Part shown: positions 10,392 through 24,243 of the stretch, in pieces
Position numbering within the stretch: the first letter of the stretch is position 1
How the letters are laid out: every line of letters starts with the position of its first letter
Source: Serpula lacrymans var. lacrymans S7.9
Taxonomy: Eukaryota; Basidiomycota; Agaricomycetes; Boletales; Serpulaceae
Assembly (NCBI RefSeq): GCF_000218685.1
Contig: NW_006763295.1
Span: 2,120,882 to 2,184,881 of the forward strand
Direction: 5' to 3'
DNA length: 64,000 nt
The notes under the pieces: generated by a model
What the model saw: only the letters and a program-made list of their open reading frames with translations
The model's database searches: none
What the model was told of the DNA's origin: nothing
Translations under genes and position numbers: made by a program

Positions 10392-12549
10392 ATTCAGACT
10401 TATGGTTTGCATGTCATTTTTCAGTGTTTTTGTGAAAATATATATTTTTTGTTTTGATACAATGAAAACTCCAGCCACTTGAACCAACCACTGGCCATTA
10501 GAAGATATTATATAGCTATTGCAATCTACAGGTTATTCATTAGAACTCTGTTACAATGGTATGCCAGTCAAGCCAATACACCATTGTAACTTCATAGCAA
10601 TGTATTATATTGAGCCACAACTCAGATTGGGACTCTGTTACAATGTTATTACAATTCATTGTGATGAGACCTATAGTTTTATTATAAGCTCATGGCTTTC
10701 CCACAATGCTTTGCCATGCCACATTGGCATTGGAGTCTTATAAGACACCACAAGGCATTAGAACCAGTGTAGAGACATTACACTCACTGAGTCCAATTTA
10801 CCATCATATCCAGACATGTTCACTAACTCCAGTGCACTTTCTGGACTATCTACTTGTTTTCTAGAGTATCTGGACTATCCAAAGTATTTTGATCTGCTTT
10901 CAGATACACTGTCTGGATCACTAGTCAAAACTCAGATCCATTAGAATAACACTGGGTAACCCAGAAATAGAGCATATGGATCATTTATGGACATCACATG
11001 GTGTATTGATGGGTTACTTTTTACTTTCCATATATGGTAACTTGGATGGACTTAGAGGAGTTTCTGATGCTTAGGAGTGTTAAACAGCATGAGACAGACT
11101 GGTTCCCTTTGTTTATACCTATGATCTTCTTTCCTTTACATGTACGTTCCTTTCCAACAGCTATCCAGGAATAGTATCATTTATGGAGGATTTGAATTTG
11201 ATGAGGGGTTTGGATATCACAAAAGTAATGGTGTACCCACATTATGGTGTATGCTGTAAGGACCATTTATATTTTCTTATTTTCTTATCTTTTTGTTCCA
11301 TGTCTTGGCTCTCAGACACTTTCCCATCACACCTCTGGCTCTAGGGCTAGAGGTATCCTTTGCTATCTTGCTTCTCATAGCCCTCACAGGCTTTCTTAAC
11401 CATTGTTACCACTTCATATCACATATCAGAGACTGGGTAGTACTCCCAGCCAGCCAGCACAATGGGTAAGGACTGGTGGTAGACATCTCGCCAACCAGCT
11501 CCAAGCCCCATCAGTGCCTGGAGATATTAATAGACGCTTGAGTCAGGATTGTACCTCATCATGAGGATACAGTTCCTGAACATGCGTGACAATACTTATC
11601 ATTAGTACATTCTCTCACCTGTTGATTAATCCCTGAAATCGTACGATAGTTATTCTTTTTCTTATTGGATAGTTTCATCCTCAGACCACTTTTCTTTCAT
11701 TCCACTTCCGGCCTGACAAATAGACGATTAGCTATAAAAACCTTACATACTCATGTATCATTCTTTAGCTTTCTATTACTTGAATAACCCGCTTCACCCT
11801 CATCAGAAACCTTTGAGTTTACCATCAGTCCTCTACCTGCTATAATCTCTAGCACCTGTTGACCTCAAAACTCATCGTGCCTTTTACTCCCTGCAAGTGC
11901 AGACGGAGACGGGTATTGTTTTTGTTATAGTTTAACGTTGTCTCACATATGCCACGTTCAAAGACCGCCCAACCAGGAGTGAGAGTTGACTGTCATCCCA
12001 GTCTGATGAATTGCTCAATGGCTGGGCATAGCAAGACAGGGTGAGAATCTGAATTTTTAGTGTAGACAGCTCTATCATTTGAGTGTTACAATCTCAAAGC
12101 CACAAAAAACATTTAAACCACCAAATACTCAAATGTGAGGCTGCAAACACATTGAAGGTGGTTTTTTGGGCCATAGAAACCACCAGATAAAATATCTAAG
12201 GACTATGGTAAGTGCAGCACGGATAATATGATGCCATCTGAACTCCCCATCAAACCCGAAACCCCCATAAACGACAGTATACAACCCAGTGTATGTTGGG
12301 CAAAACAGGAAGGCCGCCCGGAGGGCGATGTTATCCGGAGGCGAAAGCTGCATATTTGCTATTCGGCAAGAGCACGTGACGCCCTATTGCACTGGTCCGA
12401 ATAAGTTTTCAATCATATTCACTGTCCCGTTCCTTGCACTGCCAGCCGTGCTGAAGCAGCTCCACGTCGTATTTTGCTTTGCTTCACTCTTTGACTTTGA
12501 CCGCCATTATTATACATATCTTCATGCCCATTATCTGCAGCTCAACACC
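10392..12549. other. Long gene-poor stretch
   Basis: AT-rich DNA with no supported ORF. The last about 200 bp are more GC-rich and must contain the promoter of the carrier gene (CT-rich run at about 12470-12530). No tRNA or clear repeat pair was seen within 10.4-12.3 kb. Confidence 0.45.
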
Positions 12550-13872
12550 ATGACATCCCAACAATCTACGTCGCAAGTTCAAGTAAAGCCGCAGGAGGCT
12601 CTTACAAAACCAAAGCCCACATTCGTTACGCCGGAAATTGCATCATATTTTATTGCAGGTGGTGTCGCTGGAGCAGCGTCGCGTACGGTGGTCAGCCCCT
12701 TAGAGAGGCTTAAAATTATACAGTGAGCCTTCTTCCGTTATCGCTGCATTATCATCGAGTTCAGCCTGATGCTCTGCACCACAGACAAGTCCAGCCGAGA
12801 GGGTCGGACCGACAATATAAAGGTGTATGGCGAAGTCTAGTGCGAATGTGGAGAGAAGAAGGGTTCAAAGGATACATGAGAGGAAACGGAATCAACTGTC
12901 TGCGAATCGTACCATATAGCGCCGTACAATTCACGACGTACGAGCAACTAAAAAAGGTAAACCGAACCCGCTACCATCCCTTCCGTGGATTGTTGATTCT
13001 AATCCTCGCTTCAGTGGTTCGCGACTTTTGGGTCCAAAGAACTTGATACCCCGAAGCGCCTGGCGAGCGGGGCCTTGGCAGGAATCACTTCGGTGTGTTC
13101 GACATACCCGTTGGACCTCGTGCGTTCGCGACTGTCGATCGCAACAGCTTCAATAGCCATCTCATCACAACAGAAAAATCCACCATCAAAGACCGCGACT
13201 ACGCCGGCCGCTCCCTCCGTGAAACAAGCTTTGTCATCCGCCTACCACACCTCGTCCTCTGTGTCGCATAGCGCTGGAATATCACGAGCAGAGTCTTCCA
13301 TGTGGGGCATGACACTGAAAGTGATGCGAGAGGAGGGCGGGATACGAGGATTGTATCGTGGCTTGGTTCCCACCGCGATGGGAGTCGCGCCTTACGTTGG
13401 AATCAATTTTGCGGCTTATGAAGCACTGCGAGGGGTGATTACTCCACCAGGAAAGAGCAGTATCGCGAGAAAGCTTGCCTGCGGAGCCTTAGCTGGTAAG
13501 ATCATCACTGCTAATGGCCTAGAGCGCTGATTTAATCGTTTTGTCCATCGGTCTCGATGGATACAGGATCAGTATCACAGACGCTGACATATCCATTTGA
13601 CGTATTGAGGCGTAAGATGCAGGTGACAGGCATGGCATCTGGAGGGCTTGGGTATAAATATAACGGAGCGCTTGATGCACTGCAAAGCATTGTTCGCACG
13701 GAAGGGTTGCAGGGCTTGTACAGGGGCTTGTGGCCTAACTTGCGTAAGCGATTTTATATTCCAAGTGCCTCTCTTATAGACTGACGGTTCCCATCTAGTA
13801 AAAGTTGCTCCGAGTATTGCAACTTCTTTCTTTACGTATGAACTGGTGAAGGAATTGCTAATAACGCCTTGA
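12550..13872 (+). CDS. Mitochondrial carrier family protein
   Basis: Five exons (12550-12722, 12785-12956, 13015-13495, 13567-13743, 13799-13872) give 358 residues, a usual carrier length. All three carrier repeats are present, each with its PX[DE]XX[KR] signature: PLERLK, PLDLVR and PFDVLR, each followed by a second conserved block such as GFKGYMRGNG, GIRGLYRGL and GLQGLYRGL. A Ser-rich loop of about 60 residues is inserted in repeat 2, on the matrix side. The opening FIAGGVAGAASRTVVSPLER resembles the subgroup of yeast YPR011C (adenosine phosphosulfate transport) and CoA carriers; the exact substrate cannot be read from sequence alone. The protein resides in the inner mitochondrial membrane. 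Confidence 0.93.
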
Positions 13873-14609
13873 TAGCGAGATGCGGTGTGCCATACGTCGC
13901 ACGTTCCTTTATTTCTCGCAGTGATAGTCTCTTACCTTTTGGGATAGAGTAGAGGAGTAGACCGCCGGACAGGATTTAGTTTTTTGAATCTACATTACAA
14001 GCCGAGGTATAGAACTAGCGTAGGACAATACGGGTCCGAATGCATATAGATGAGAAGTATTTAATGATCCTCGACCAATTGGCCGCTGTGGATAACTTGC
14101 AGGCTATCCAATGTGATATCAAGATGAACATTAGTTTGCACTGAATACTGCATCCAAGGCTGTAAATGTGCAAACGTGGAAGAGCATGGAGCATAAATGG
14201 GGGAATTGTTCCCAACAGATAGGTTCGGAGTCCAATATAGCGCATATCAAAGATCCATTCTGCATTCCCACAGCCTGAGACCGTGGCTCAGTGGATGTTG
14301 TTGGGCAACCAGCTCATGCCAGTGCTCCCCATTTTAATCTGCAACTTATCTATACGATACATCTTGAATTCTCTCTCTTTTTTTGATGCTGGATTTTCTA
14401 TGGTGAGTATTGTCTGTCATTCGTGCACATATCCCTATTTTTTGCGCTGCCTCGCTGTCGCCGCGTTGCTTTTCTTACGTGCTTGGCTGGGCTGTCTTTT
14501 CTGATGCTGACGCTTGCGTCTGATTTACTCCCTTAGACCCATAATTATCTATTCTGAAGCGATTCCCCAAGTCCATATCGTAACTTTCCATTTCTGTTTC
14601 GTTCGTATC
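13873..14609. other. Intergenic, no gene seen
   Basis: Spacer between the carrier gene and the RhoGAP gene. ORFs on both strands are short and Cys/Leu-rich without coding character. The region from about 14330 is the probable promoter and 5' UTR of the RhoGAP gene. Confidence 0.45.
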
Positions 14610-17600
14610 ATGCCTCTGCAATCTCATCAGGACACACAGGCAAATCACAAGTTGACCTCCTCTATGTCTTCTGCCTCGCTCTCTTCCTCGTTTTCCTCAT
14701 CCGCAGCTTCATCCATGCTGTTACCTGCAGCGCCCGCTTCCAACTCCAGCCAGTCCGATATCATAACCTCCGATCACTCCGCTTCATCGCCCTCCACCAC
14801 AACTAAGACCTCCCCAGCCTGTTCTGGATCCAGCGCTTTACCTCGCTCTCCTCCCCCCCCTCCAACTCCAATGGGTCAGGTTTACAGCCGCCCTGAAAAC
14901 ATCCCACCCTCTCCAGCTTCGTCACCCACGGTTTGGTCAGGTTCAGGTTCAACTGGCTCCCGTTTCAAGCGCGCTTTTGCCGGTCGCCGGAAAAAGACGG
15001 ATAATATCGAGTCTTCACCAGTAACTGCTCGTAAATTCAGTAGGGATAACACTCCTCAATCCATTGCGCTTTCGTCTTCGGCTCCCCCTCATGCCACTCC
15101 TCGCCACCAATTGGGCCCCAAGCAGTTGACACTCCAGCTGGCATCACATGTTTTCAGCAAAAGGCATACGTCCTCTCCTATCTCGCCGTCCTCGAACATG
15201 CCCCCGCCCCCGCCACCAAAGTCGGCTGTGCCACGTCTCTTACCACAGTCCATAAATACTAGCGTGGATAAAAGGACATCTCTTATGACGTCGAGTCCGA
15301 GTATCGTGGCTGCGATCGATTACATGCGTAGAGTCGATGAGCATGACGAGACGGGTGCCACTGTGGACAAGGAGAACAGCAGGAAGGACGGTGAAAAACC
15401 TGATTCAAAGGAGGCCCGGAGGAAGAGTGATTCTACCATGAGTCACCACACAATACGTCCTGGATTCATATTGGGCTCTCGGACGTCACGTCCTGTTTCT
15501 ATGGCTGACTCGCTGCATTCTACGCACACTATTGTCCCAGGCCATAAAAGGCTAAGTGCGTTCCTTACTGAAGCGGAGAACACTATGCCAGAGGAGGACG
15601 ATACAGAACGGTCATACTCAAAGGAGTACCCGCCATCAAGAACAATGCCCTCGAGTCAGCACACTTCGCCATCGTCTTCCATCAAGGTCCGGAATCGCCG
15701 GTCAAAGTCTCTCAACCTTGGAGGTCCATTAACAGTGAAGGTTTCCCCGCCAGAGGTCACTGTGACCAATGCGTCAGCCAGTCTCGACACGATCCCAGTG
15801 CATAGAACCATGTCAGACAGCGTGCCTGTGGCACCTCCTGCGATGAAGGAGTTACCTGCATTGATGAGAGAGGCAGGTACTGGCCCTATCGCTCCGGCAA
15901 GTTCTGTATCATCTTCAGGCCACTCTGGGCTCCAGACTCGAAGCAATCTGGCTGCTTCCCCAGGTGCTCGTAATTTGGCGTCACCTGCTCGTCAGGAACG
16001 CAACCTACCTGATCTTCCTCCTGCCCCTCGCAGACCATCATTGGCACATACTGGACAAGCTCCGCCAACTTTCCGGCAGACAGCTATCAGTATGTCAAAT
16101 GGATTTGCTCCAGCGGCAGGACTCGCCAGACGTGCGGTCGAGAAGATGGGCCGCGTGTGGGGTGCAAGGCATACTACCACGAATTCAGGATACATGTCAA
16201 GTTCGCCAACCGGATCTGCTCCTTCATCTTTTTCCAGCGGAAGATCGGGTCCGGTATCAAGAAGCAGCTCAAATCACTCGGATATGGTCCACTTGAAGAA
16301 GCAGAGACGTACGCCTCAGGCTCCTTCTGGAAGTTGGAGCATCAACTCCACTGGTACTTCTTCGTCGTTATCTGACACGGAAGGATTTTCTATGCCTTTA
16401 GGGCCGATCCTAGGGAAGAGACTGAGAGGCCCTATGAGATTTACGCCAGGGGGAGCAGGTGTGGCGGGTGGCTTGGTCTTCGGACGGGATCTGAAGACAT
16501 GTGTTAGGGACACTGCCATAGAAGCGATGCGGACAAGTATATCAAGTTTACGGAGGCCTACGGATGCAGTATCTGTAAGCCAGTCGGAAACTAGAGAGGG
16601 AAAACCACGGACTGGATCTGATGATTCATTAGAGAATCGTCGATTGCCTGCCCTGGTGGTAAGATGTGCGCAACATATTTTAGTATGTGGTGTCCAGGAG
16701 TTGGGGCTTTTCCGGTGAGACTTTATATCTCCTATATGATATGTGGGCGTCGTTCTCATTTTGTTGTTCGTGGCATATAGTGTCAGCGGTCGTTCATCGC
16801 ACGTAGCTAAATTACGAACGGAGTTCGACACTGGTCAGTAAATCTTCCTCGTTTGAAAACGCTAAAATACTAACAGCTTATTAGGCGCCGATTATGACCT
16901 TGCACTATGTAACCCAGGAGATTTAGATCCGCACGCGGTTGCGTCCATATTCAAGGCTTATTTGCGTGAATGTATGTGTAACTGGTTAATCTCTGGGTCA
17001 TTGATTGATTTTCGAATTATTTTCAGTACCAGAACCTATCCTGACGCATGCCTTAGCGCCCTACTTCGAGGCAGCTATCCTAACCGAGCGCAATGCGCAA
17101 GGTCCCTCTCAAGGCAACCAACCTTTACCATCATCACCGAAATTTGGTCTACGCAAGCCACCCTCTTTGTCCACCCTTGCCATGCCCGTCTTTGCCAAAT
17201 CAAGCCCTCCTTCGGAGTCCCTTCGTAGGGCCTTGTCTTCGCTGATCGCCCGGCTCCCTCAGGAGAATCGCGATCTCTTAAGAACCGTCACTGAACTTAT
17301 TAATGCAACTGCGTCCAGGTCAGGGGACACAAAGATGCCATTGAGCAATCTCTTATTGGTTTTATGTCCGAGCTTGAACATGAACCCTTCCTTGCTTCAA
17401 GCTCTGTGTGAGAGTGAAGGGTTGTGGGATGACGGGGCTTCTTCCGATAATCATACTTCTCTCGACAATGATGATATGATGGTGGATCAAGTACGGAATT
17501 CAAGTCGCAGTGATGACAGTGCTGTGGCAGTCAAGGAGGAAACGAAAGCACTTCCCGATTCTATGGAAATGCATTCCAAGGTAACGGAAAGTCTATCTGT

Positions 17601-18834
17601 GGAAGATGAAACACAGGATAATGCACCTTCCGGAGGCGATGTCGAGGATTCCGCCCGTGCGCTACCTGATATTCCGGTGGGAGAAGACCCAACGTCGACG
17701 CTGTACGTGGACTGTGAAACCAGCAACGATTCGTTATCATCTCAGTCATCGCCTGCGAGAAAGGCCTCCTCAGACAGTGAGGTGACCACACCCGAGTCGT
17801 GTGAGATAACGCCCTCGTTACCTAGCCCCGACGACACTTCATCAGTGTCACAAAGTTCACAGGATCATCGACCACCAACACCTACTTCTGCGAACTATAA
17901 CTTGTCTAATCCCTACTCACCACCTTCATTATCATCTTCTGCTGAGTCCTTGGCCACACCATCGACGTCTTCAGGTTCCCCTTCACTTCCTCCCAAGCAC
18001 TTCCCTCTTACAGACGAGTTCGATAAATCTGAGCCTTCTGACTCTCCCCGCTCTCCTGTTATTGCAGAGGCAATACATCTGCCTCTCCCTTCAACGCCTA
18101 AAAAACAAACAGTTCAGGCACAATTTCAGTTTCCTTCAACGGGTGGAAGCGTCCCGTCCACGCCCGTTACAAGCAGGAAATTCAATCCTCTACTTTCTCT
18201 TCCTTCTCATTCTAGTCTCTCGCAAGCAGACGCGCTCACCTCGAGCTCTTTAGCATCGCGAGCGAAAAGGATGAAAAAGCCCTCGTTACATCTGCTTTTC
18301 TCCAAGCGGTCTGCGTCGCCGATGCCAGTAGTCTCTCCGTCTGTTCCATCGTCGACCACATCATCTACACAGCAAAACTTTTCTCAGTCATACTCGTCGC
18401 CGTCTACGTCTACGTCAACGTCATCGCCCGAATCAATGGTTACTGCACCGCAATCGAGCCGATACAGCTTTCCACCTATTCTTAACACGGCAATCGACTC
18501 TTCTTCGCTTCGACTTTCATTAGGTATCGACGAGGACGAAGAGGACGCTGATCATGACAGCTCAAGAACATATGATTCAGGCCCAACTCCAAAGAACTCC
18601 TCGTTTCACCAAGCTTCAAAGTCGAATACATCACTAGCAACGGCATTAGAGACACCAATTGCTCAGTTTAACAGTTCCTCGACTTCGTTAAACTCCTTTA
18701 CTTCGGGAGCTCCCTATCGTCATCTCAACGTATCGATAAGTAATGATGATAAGGACGATGACGATGATTGGGCACAGAGTGTCCTCATGGCAGCTGACTC
18801 AGAGGGAGGTTGGAGCGTCAACAAAATCCGTTGA
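14610..18834 (+). CDS. RhoGAP domain protein
   Basis: Four exons (14610-16714, 16781-16833, 16885-16971, 17027-18834) total 4053 nt, or 1350 residues. I chose the ATG at 14610 (MPLQSHQ), just after a short 5' leader. The long N-terminus is Ser/Pro-rich and probably disordered, with a poly-proline tract (RSPPPPPTP). The RhoGAP domain lies at about residues 660-950: LGLFRVSG carries the arginine finger, AYLRELPEPIL is the second signature, and NLLLVLCPSLNM the third (Ser where many members have Asn). The insert between LRELPEP and the last helices is longer than usual. The C-terminal 450 residues are again Ser-rich with an acidic end (DDKDDDDDW). Function: speeding GTP hydrolysis on Rho/Cdc42/Rac-type GTPases; the target is not readable. 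Confidence 0.93.
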
Positions 18835-19425
18835 TTTCCTGGATCAGCTTGTAATAGCGATGCTCTTTGGTGTCAACAAAATCAGGTCGCCGGCACGACG
18901 TAAAAGCGAGTTCAGTCTGACTTGGTACGACGTATACTACGACTCATTGTTGTTTTTGTCAACTTTTTTTCTTCGGGGATGGTATTTCTTGTAGAAATCA
19001 TATGATCTGCAGGCAGCCAATCTACTTGTGCTTCGTTCCCTGTGTCTGCTACTATCTTTCAACGAACATTTTTCATTATGTTGGCATTTTGGTACTTACT
19101 ACGATTTCAGTGCTTTATGCTGTTTTCTTTTTTTTTTGAGATTAACATCTTACATTACATACATGATATACCCAACCGCTTGTCGGATCAGCCAGTTTGA
19201 TCTTTCTTTGTTCTCTGATGGCTTGTTTGTGGAGTGGTATTCTTAAACTAACGGATTATATATTTGTTTGGCAAAACTTCTAAATAATGACCTGAACAAC
19301 CTTGGCCCGGTGTGGTGTGGTGGTGGTAAGGATGCCGGCATTTTTGCACTTATCTGGATTACGTAACCCATCACTTCGCCCGACGTCATTGCAGACTGGG
19401 TTACTGCTTCGAACTAGAAAGAACA
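18835..19425. other. Intergenic, no gene seen
   Basis: Spacer between the RhoGAP stop and the promoter of the glycosidase gene. It is T-rich, with no ORF of coding quality. Confidence 0.5.
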
Positions 19426-19433
19426 TATATAAA
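19426..19433 (+). promoter_or_regulatory. TATA box of the GH63-like gene
   Basis: TATATAAA lies 54 bp before the ATG at 19487, followed by a CT-rich run (CTTTCTCCCCCCTCCCTCCC) up to the start codon, as in many basidiomycete core promoters. Confidence 0.55.
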
Positions 19434-19486
19434 CCCGGATTTGAGAACGCGATAACCATCGATCTTTCTCCCCCCTCCCTCCCATC

Positions 19487-22400
19487 ATGTCCTCAGAATA
19501 CATCAAGTCTGTACAAGGGAGGCTTTTCAGAGGCGGCGAGAGCGGTGGCAACGTTCAACAAACTGATTCGAAGGCCTCTGACCCTGGTCTGACCATACAC
19601 ATCCCAAAACCTCCTGCTTCTCCAGTTCCTCCGCCAAAAATTGCAAAGTCGCTATCAGTAGGCTCTCAAGATGGATTGGATGCTGAACAATCAAAGTATC
19701 GCCAGAAACTCGCAGAGAGACTAGGAGCCGACTATCAAGGGACCGAGAGATATCGTCTCTTACAAGACGAAAAGAGAGAACGACACTGGAAAAAGTGGGG
19801 ACCATATCTCAGTGACAGACAATGGGTAAAATGGTATCGGATTAATAATTGTTTAGCCTTGTCTGACTTGATCTTGCTTGTAGGCGACGGTCCGTGAAGA
19901 TTACTCTGCAAACGGCGACGCGTGGAGTCACTTCCCTCACGAACACGCTCGATCTCGCGCATATAGGTGGGGTGAGGACGGTATTGCTGGAATATCAGAT
20001 AATCACCAACGCCTATGTCTATCACTCTCACTTTGGAATGAACAAGATCCCATTCTTAAGGAACGATTGTTCGGCGTCACGGGCCACCAAGGAAATCATG
20101 GGGAAGATGTCAAAGAGCTCTACTATTACCTCGACTCTACTCCCACACACTCTTATATGAAGTTCTTGTACAAATATCCTCAACGCAGATATCCATATGA
20201 AGAGCTCGTGAATGAAAACATCCACAGGGACCGTGATGTCGCGGAGTATGAGATACTGGATACAGATGCATTTGATGGTGATCGTTACTGGGATGTATTT
20301 GTAGAGGTAAGTAATCTGGACTACCGACTTTCTCAAAATTGACAGGGATTATATGTAGTACGCGAAAGGCGAAGACGATCCGGAAAACGTCTACGTACGG
20401 ATCACAAGCTATAATCGTGGCCCAGAGCCAGCGACTCTGCACATTATTCCTCAGCTATGGTTTAAAAATACCTGGTCTTGGCCTTCAGAAAAGCCGACTA
20501 TGCCGTCACTTACAGCCGCGGTGACTAGCAGCGAAGTCAACTATATAGTAGCGAGGCACCCTTCCATGAGGAAAGCTTACCTATACTGTCTTCCCTCACC
20601 TCCACCAGTTCGCGGTGACGGAAAACCTATTGAAGACATAGAATGCGAAGAGGCGACGATACAGCCAGACCTTATCTTCACAGAAAATGACACCAATTTC
20701 CGCAGGCTATATGACGGTAAAAATGTCAAACCATATGTTAAAGATGGTTTCCATGATCATATAATAATGACCCATCGACCCAAAGTGGATGGCGGGTCCC
20801 CCAACGGAAGCGGAGAAGATGTCAATACAACGCCTCGCCCGAACGAAAAACGCGAACGGCGCGTAAGCCTATGTGCTCCTTCTCCACCTCCGCCATCGTT
20901 TGTCAACCCAGAGAAAACCGGTACAAAATCAGCTGCCCACTACGTATTTCGTGATGTGCCTGGCCATGGAGGATGTGCAGTCGTGCGCATGAAGCTAACG
21001 CCTCTATCACCCTCAAAAAATCCTGATGTGGAGGACGACGGTCTGTTTGACGACACTGTAGAGCAGCGCCGCGAGGAGGCAGACGAGTTCTATAATTCAC
21101 TGGTCTTTGGCCCTATCAGCGATGATTTAAAACAAATCATGAGGCAGGCTCTTGGAGGTATGTTATGGACCAAGCAGTATTATCAGTTCATACAGAAAGA
21201 GTGGATCGAGGGTGATCCGGCTCAGCCCCCACCACCACCCGAACGCAAGCATATTAGAAACAAGGTGCGTGATGAAATTTTGTACGAACTCCTCATATTT
21301 AAGGGCTGCACAGGATTGGCGCCATATGCATATATCGGATATTTTGTCCATGCCTGACAAGTACGCTAGCCTATCATCTCATCCAGGGCCATCGAAATGT
21401 AGCTAAATGTGACATACTTAGATGGGAATACCCTTTCTTTGCTGCATGGGATACTGCATTTCACTGCATCCCGCTAGCAGTGGTTGATCCCGCATTTGCA
21501 AAGAAGCAACTGGATTTGCTCACCAGAGAATGGTATATGAAGCCCGACGGTCAAATTCCGGCCTATGAGTGGAATTTTAGTGACGTTAACCCTCCTGTCC
21601 ATGCCTGGTATGTACTTCAAATTCCCCAAAGTCGTTTCATCAAATCATTCACATATACTGTGTTATTTAGGGCAACATTCAGAGTATTTAAGATCGAGCG
21701 GAAGCTCACTGGTAAAGAAGATTTCGACTTCCTAGAGCGGGTCTTCCAAAAACTCTTACTTAACTTCACATGGTATGAATTTATGATCCCCAAATAGCGT
21801 TCTCCTATCAATTATTTTCAGGTGGGTTAACCGGAAAGATCAAGGCGGAAATAATGTATTTGAAGGAGGTTTCCTAGGTCTGGACAATATCGGCGTTTTC
21901 AATCGCTCAGAACCGCTGCCTACAGGCGGCACACTGCGTCAAGCGGACGGAACAGCTTGGATGGCATTCTATTGCCTCAATATGTGAGTTATTCGCTTTT
22001 CGCTTAGTTCTAAGGTCTTAGACGATGATAGGTTGAACATTGCCTTGGAACTGGCCAAAAATAATCCAGTCTATGAAGATATTGCATCCAAATTCTTCGA
22101 GGTGAGTCAGAATTCTGATGACCCATTGGCCTTGTTGACGGCTCCTGTGCATCAAACCGCAGCATTTCATTTTCATTGCAGATGCCATGACATATCGGGA
22201 AGGAGAGAACGAACTCAGTCTCTGGAGCGAAGAGGACGGAATGTACTATGACGTTATTCAATTTGGCCCAGGACAGTCGAAGCAACTCCTGTTCGCAGCT
22301 TGTCGTCTGATACCACTTTATGCAACTCTTGTTCTTGAACCGGCGACAATCAATCGCTTTCCCGGTTTCAAAAAGCGCATGGAGTGGTTCATAGATAATC

Positions 22401-23674
22401 GACCCGAGGTATCAAAGAGAAACATGGCTAATATGAAAGGTGAGTTTTGCATGCCGGTTGGGTAGTAACATAATCATACTAGCCTTACAATACAGCTGGA
22501 GGTAAGGGTGAACGGCGTCTTTTGGCCTTGGCGAGTAAGGAGCGTCTCATCCGGATATTAGAAAAGATGCTGGATGAGGATGAGTTCTTCAGTGAACATG
22601 GCATCCGCTCGTGAGTTTTAGAGTTAAATTTGTCGTCGCAATGTTTCAATATTAACCATGTACCCCATTTTCAAGATTATCAAAAAAGCATAAGGATGAA
22701 CCCTGGGGAATGAATGCAAATGGCCAATGGTATGAAGTTGGTTATTGGCCTGGAGATTCGCGCTCTGGCATGTTTGGTGGAAATTCTAATTGGAGGGGTC
22801 CAATCTGTGAGTACGAGAGCTTTCCAGGCTGCTTCAAACGCTTAGGTCAAATTTCTCTCAGGGCTTGCCGTGAATTTCCTATTGATAGAGAGTCTCCAAA
22901 GATTCCATCAGTATTACGGAGATGATCTACAGGTAACTTAGCCATTTTCTCTCCTCTGTGTATAAATAGCCTGCTGACTAAAATTCACAATAACAGGTCG
23001 AATGCCCAACGGGCAGTGGTGAATATATGAATCTCGTTGAAGTTGCAGAGGAGATCCAACACCGGATAATACACATCTTTGGGCGCGACATGGGGGGAAA
23101 AAGAGCTACTAACGGCGGAAATCCAAAGTTGGACCACGATCCTAATTTCCGTGATTATGTGTGGTTTTATGAGGTACTTGCATGCATGCATGTCAAACTC
23201 TGTTGGATGCTGACATCTTACTGTATCTAAAGTTCTTCCATGCCGACAATGGCCGCGGTTTAGGTGCTTCGCATCAGACGGGATGGTAAGTCCGGTGTTC
23301 CTCGGATAACATCCTAGACTGCTGACCTGCATGCCAAAGGTCCGGGCTGGTCGCCTATCATATCTTGCAAAGCGGAGTCAGTTGTCGACTGCCAAAAACT
23401 CCACGCAGTGAGTATTCTTGTTAAAGTTGTATGTAAGACCGCCTGAATCTAACGTAAACATTCCAGCCCCTCGTGGTATCGCTCATCATTATTTCGATGT
23501 CAGTTAATTTATTCTTGAAAGACGCTCATCTCATTCATTTCATTTACCAATCAGGAAACCATCGACTCTCAATCCGAGTATGGCGACGACACACGCTCGT
23601 TGTACAGTGCCTACAGTACTATGAGTGCAGCAGATATAAACACGCTGGGTGACATCTCGCCTGATGCGTTGTGA
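19487..23674 (+). CDS. Glycoside hydrolase family 63-like protein
   Basis: A gene of many exons starting [17 protein letters not shown]. After a Pro-rich N-terminus, conserved blocks run in order: [39 protein letters not shown]-like [100 protein letters not shown] [17 protein letters not shown] and SNWRGPIW. The Asp in AAWDTAFH sits where GH63 enzymes keep their general acid. There is no signal peptide, so unlike ER glucosidase I it should be cytosolic. The protein is about 950 residues. The substrate is unknown (an alpha-glucoside or mannosylglycerate-type compound are possibilities). Introns are mostly 50-60 nt; the acceptor at about 21420 (ACTTAG) restores the frame to KWEYPFF. Confidence 0.88.
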
Positions 23675-24243
23675 ACTAGAAGCTTTATCTCCTATCCGGT
23701 ATCGTTAATATAAATGTAGCATTAGATATGCACAAAACACATTGAATGTTGCCTTTGAAAATGCATAGTATTCATAGATTCGAACAGAACGGTATGCAAT
23801 AACACATAATGTATTCAGGTAGACCTATAGCAGCGATTGCAGTATTCTAGTAAAAATTACACATGACCAATGCTCCGAATATTAGATAAAACGCCGACGC
23901 AAAGGGCCAAGGAATCCGAGTAGACACGAAGGGGGCAGAACGAGTATGATGTAGATGATAAAGAGATGTATCCGGCATGTGTGATTGATCCAGATCTGAA
24001 AGGGTTGCCCGAGGGAAATGTCAGAACGCGGATGAGAAAATGGAACAAGTGTAATGAGCGTGGGTGTGAACATGCCAGTAGTACACAAAATGTGAAAGGA
24101 ATGTGCAGTTTAATATGATAGTCCCCAAAGAAAAAAGCAAAGAATTTAACGAGCGAAGATCGAAGTAGGTTATTGGATGATGGATGCGATGCTAGAGGGG
24201 ATATGGGGAATAACGAAATAAAGAAAAATGATGCAGTGGAAGT
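23675..24243. other. Intergenic between convergent genes
   Basis: Space between the stop codons of the GH63-like gene (+) and CDC24 (-). It holds both 3' UTRs and no coding ORF. Confidence 0.5.

Noticed and set aside
15656..16831. Minus-strand ORFs inside the RhoGAP gene
   Set aside because: They are antisense shadows of a Ser-rich coding exon whose plus-strand frame is continuous and carries the domain.
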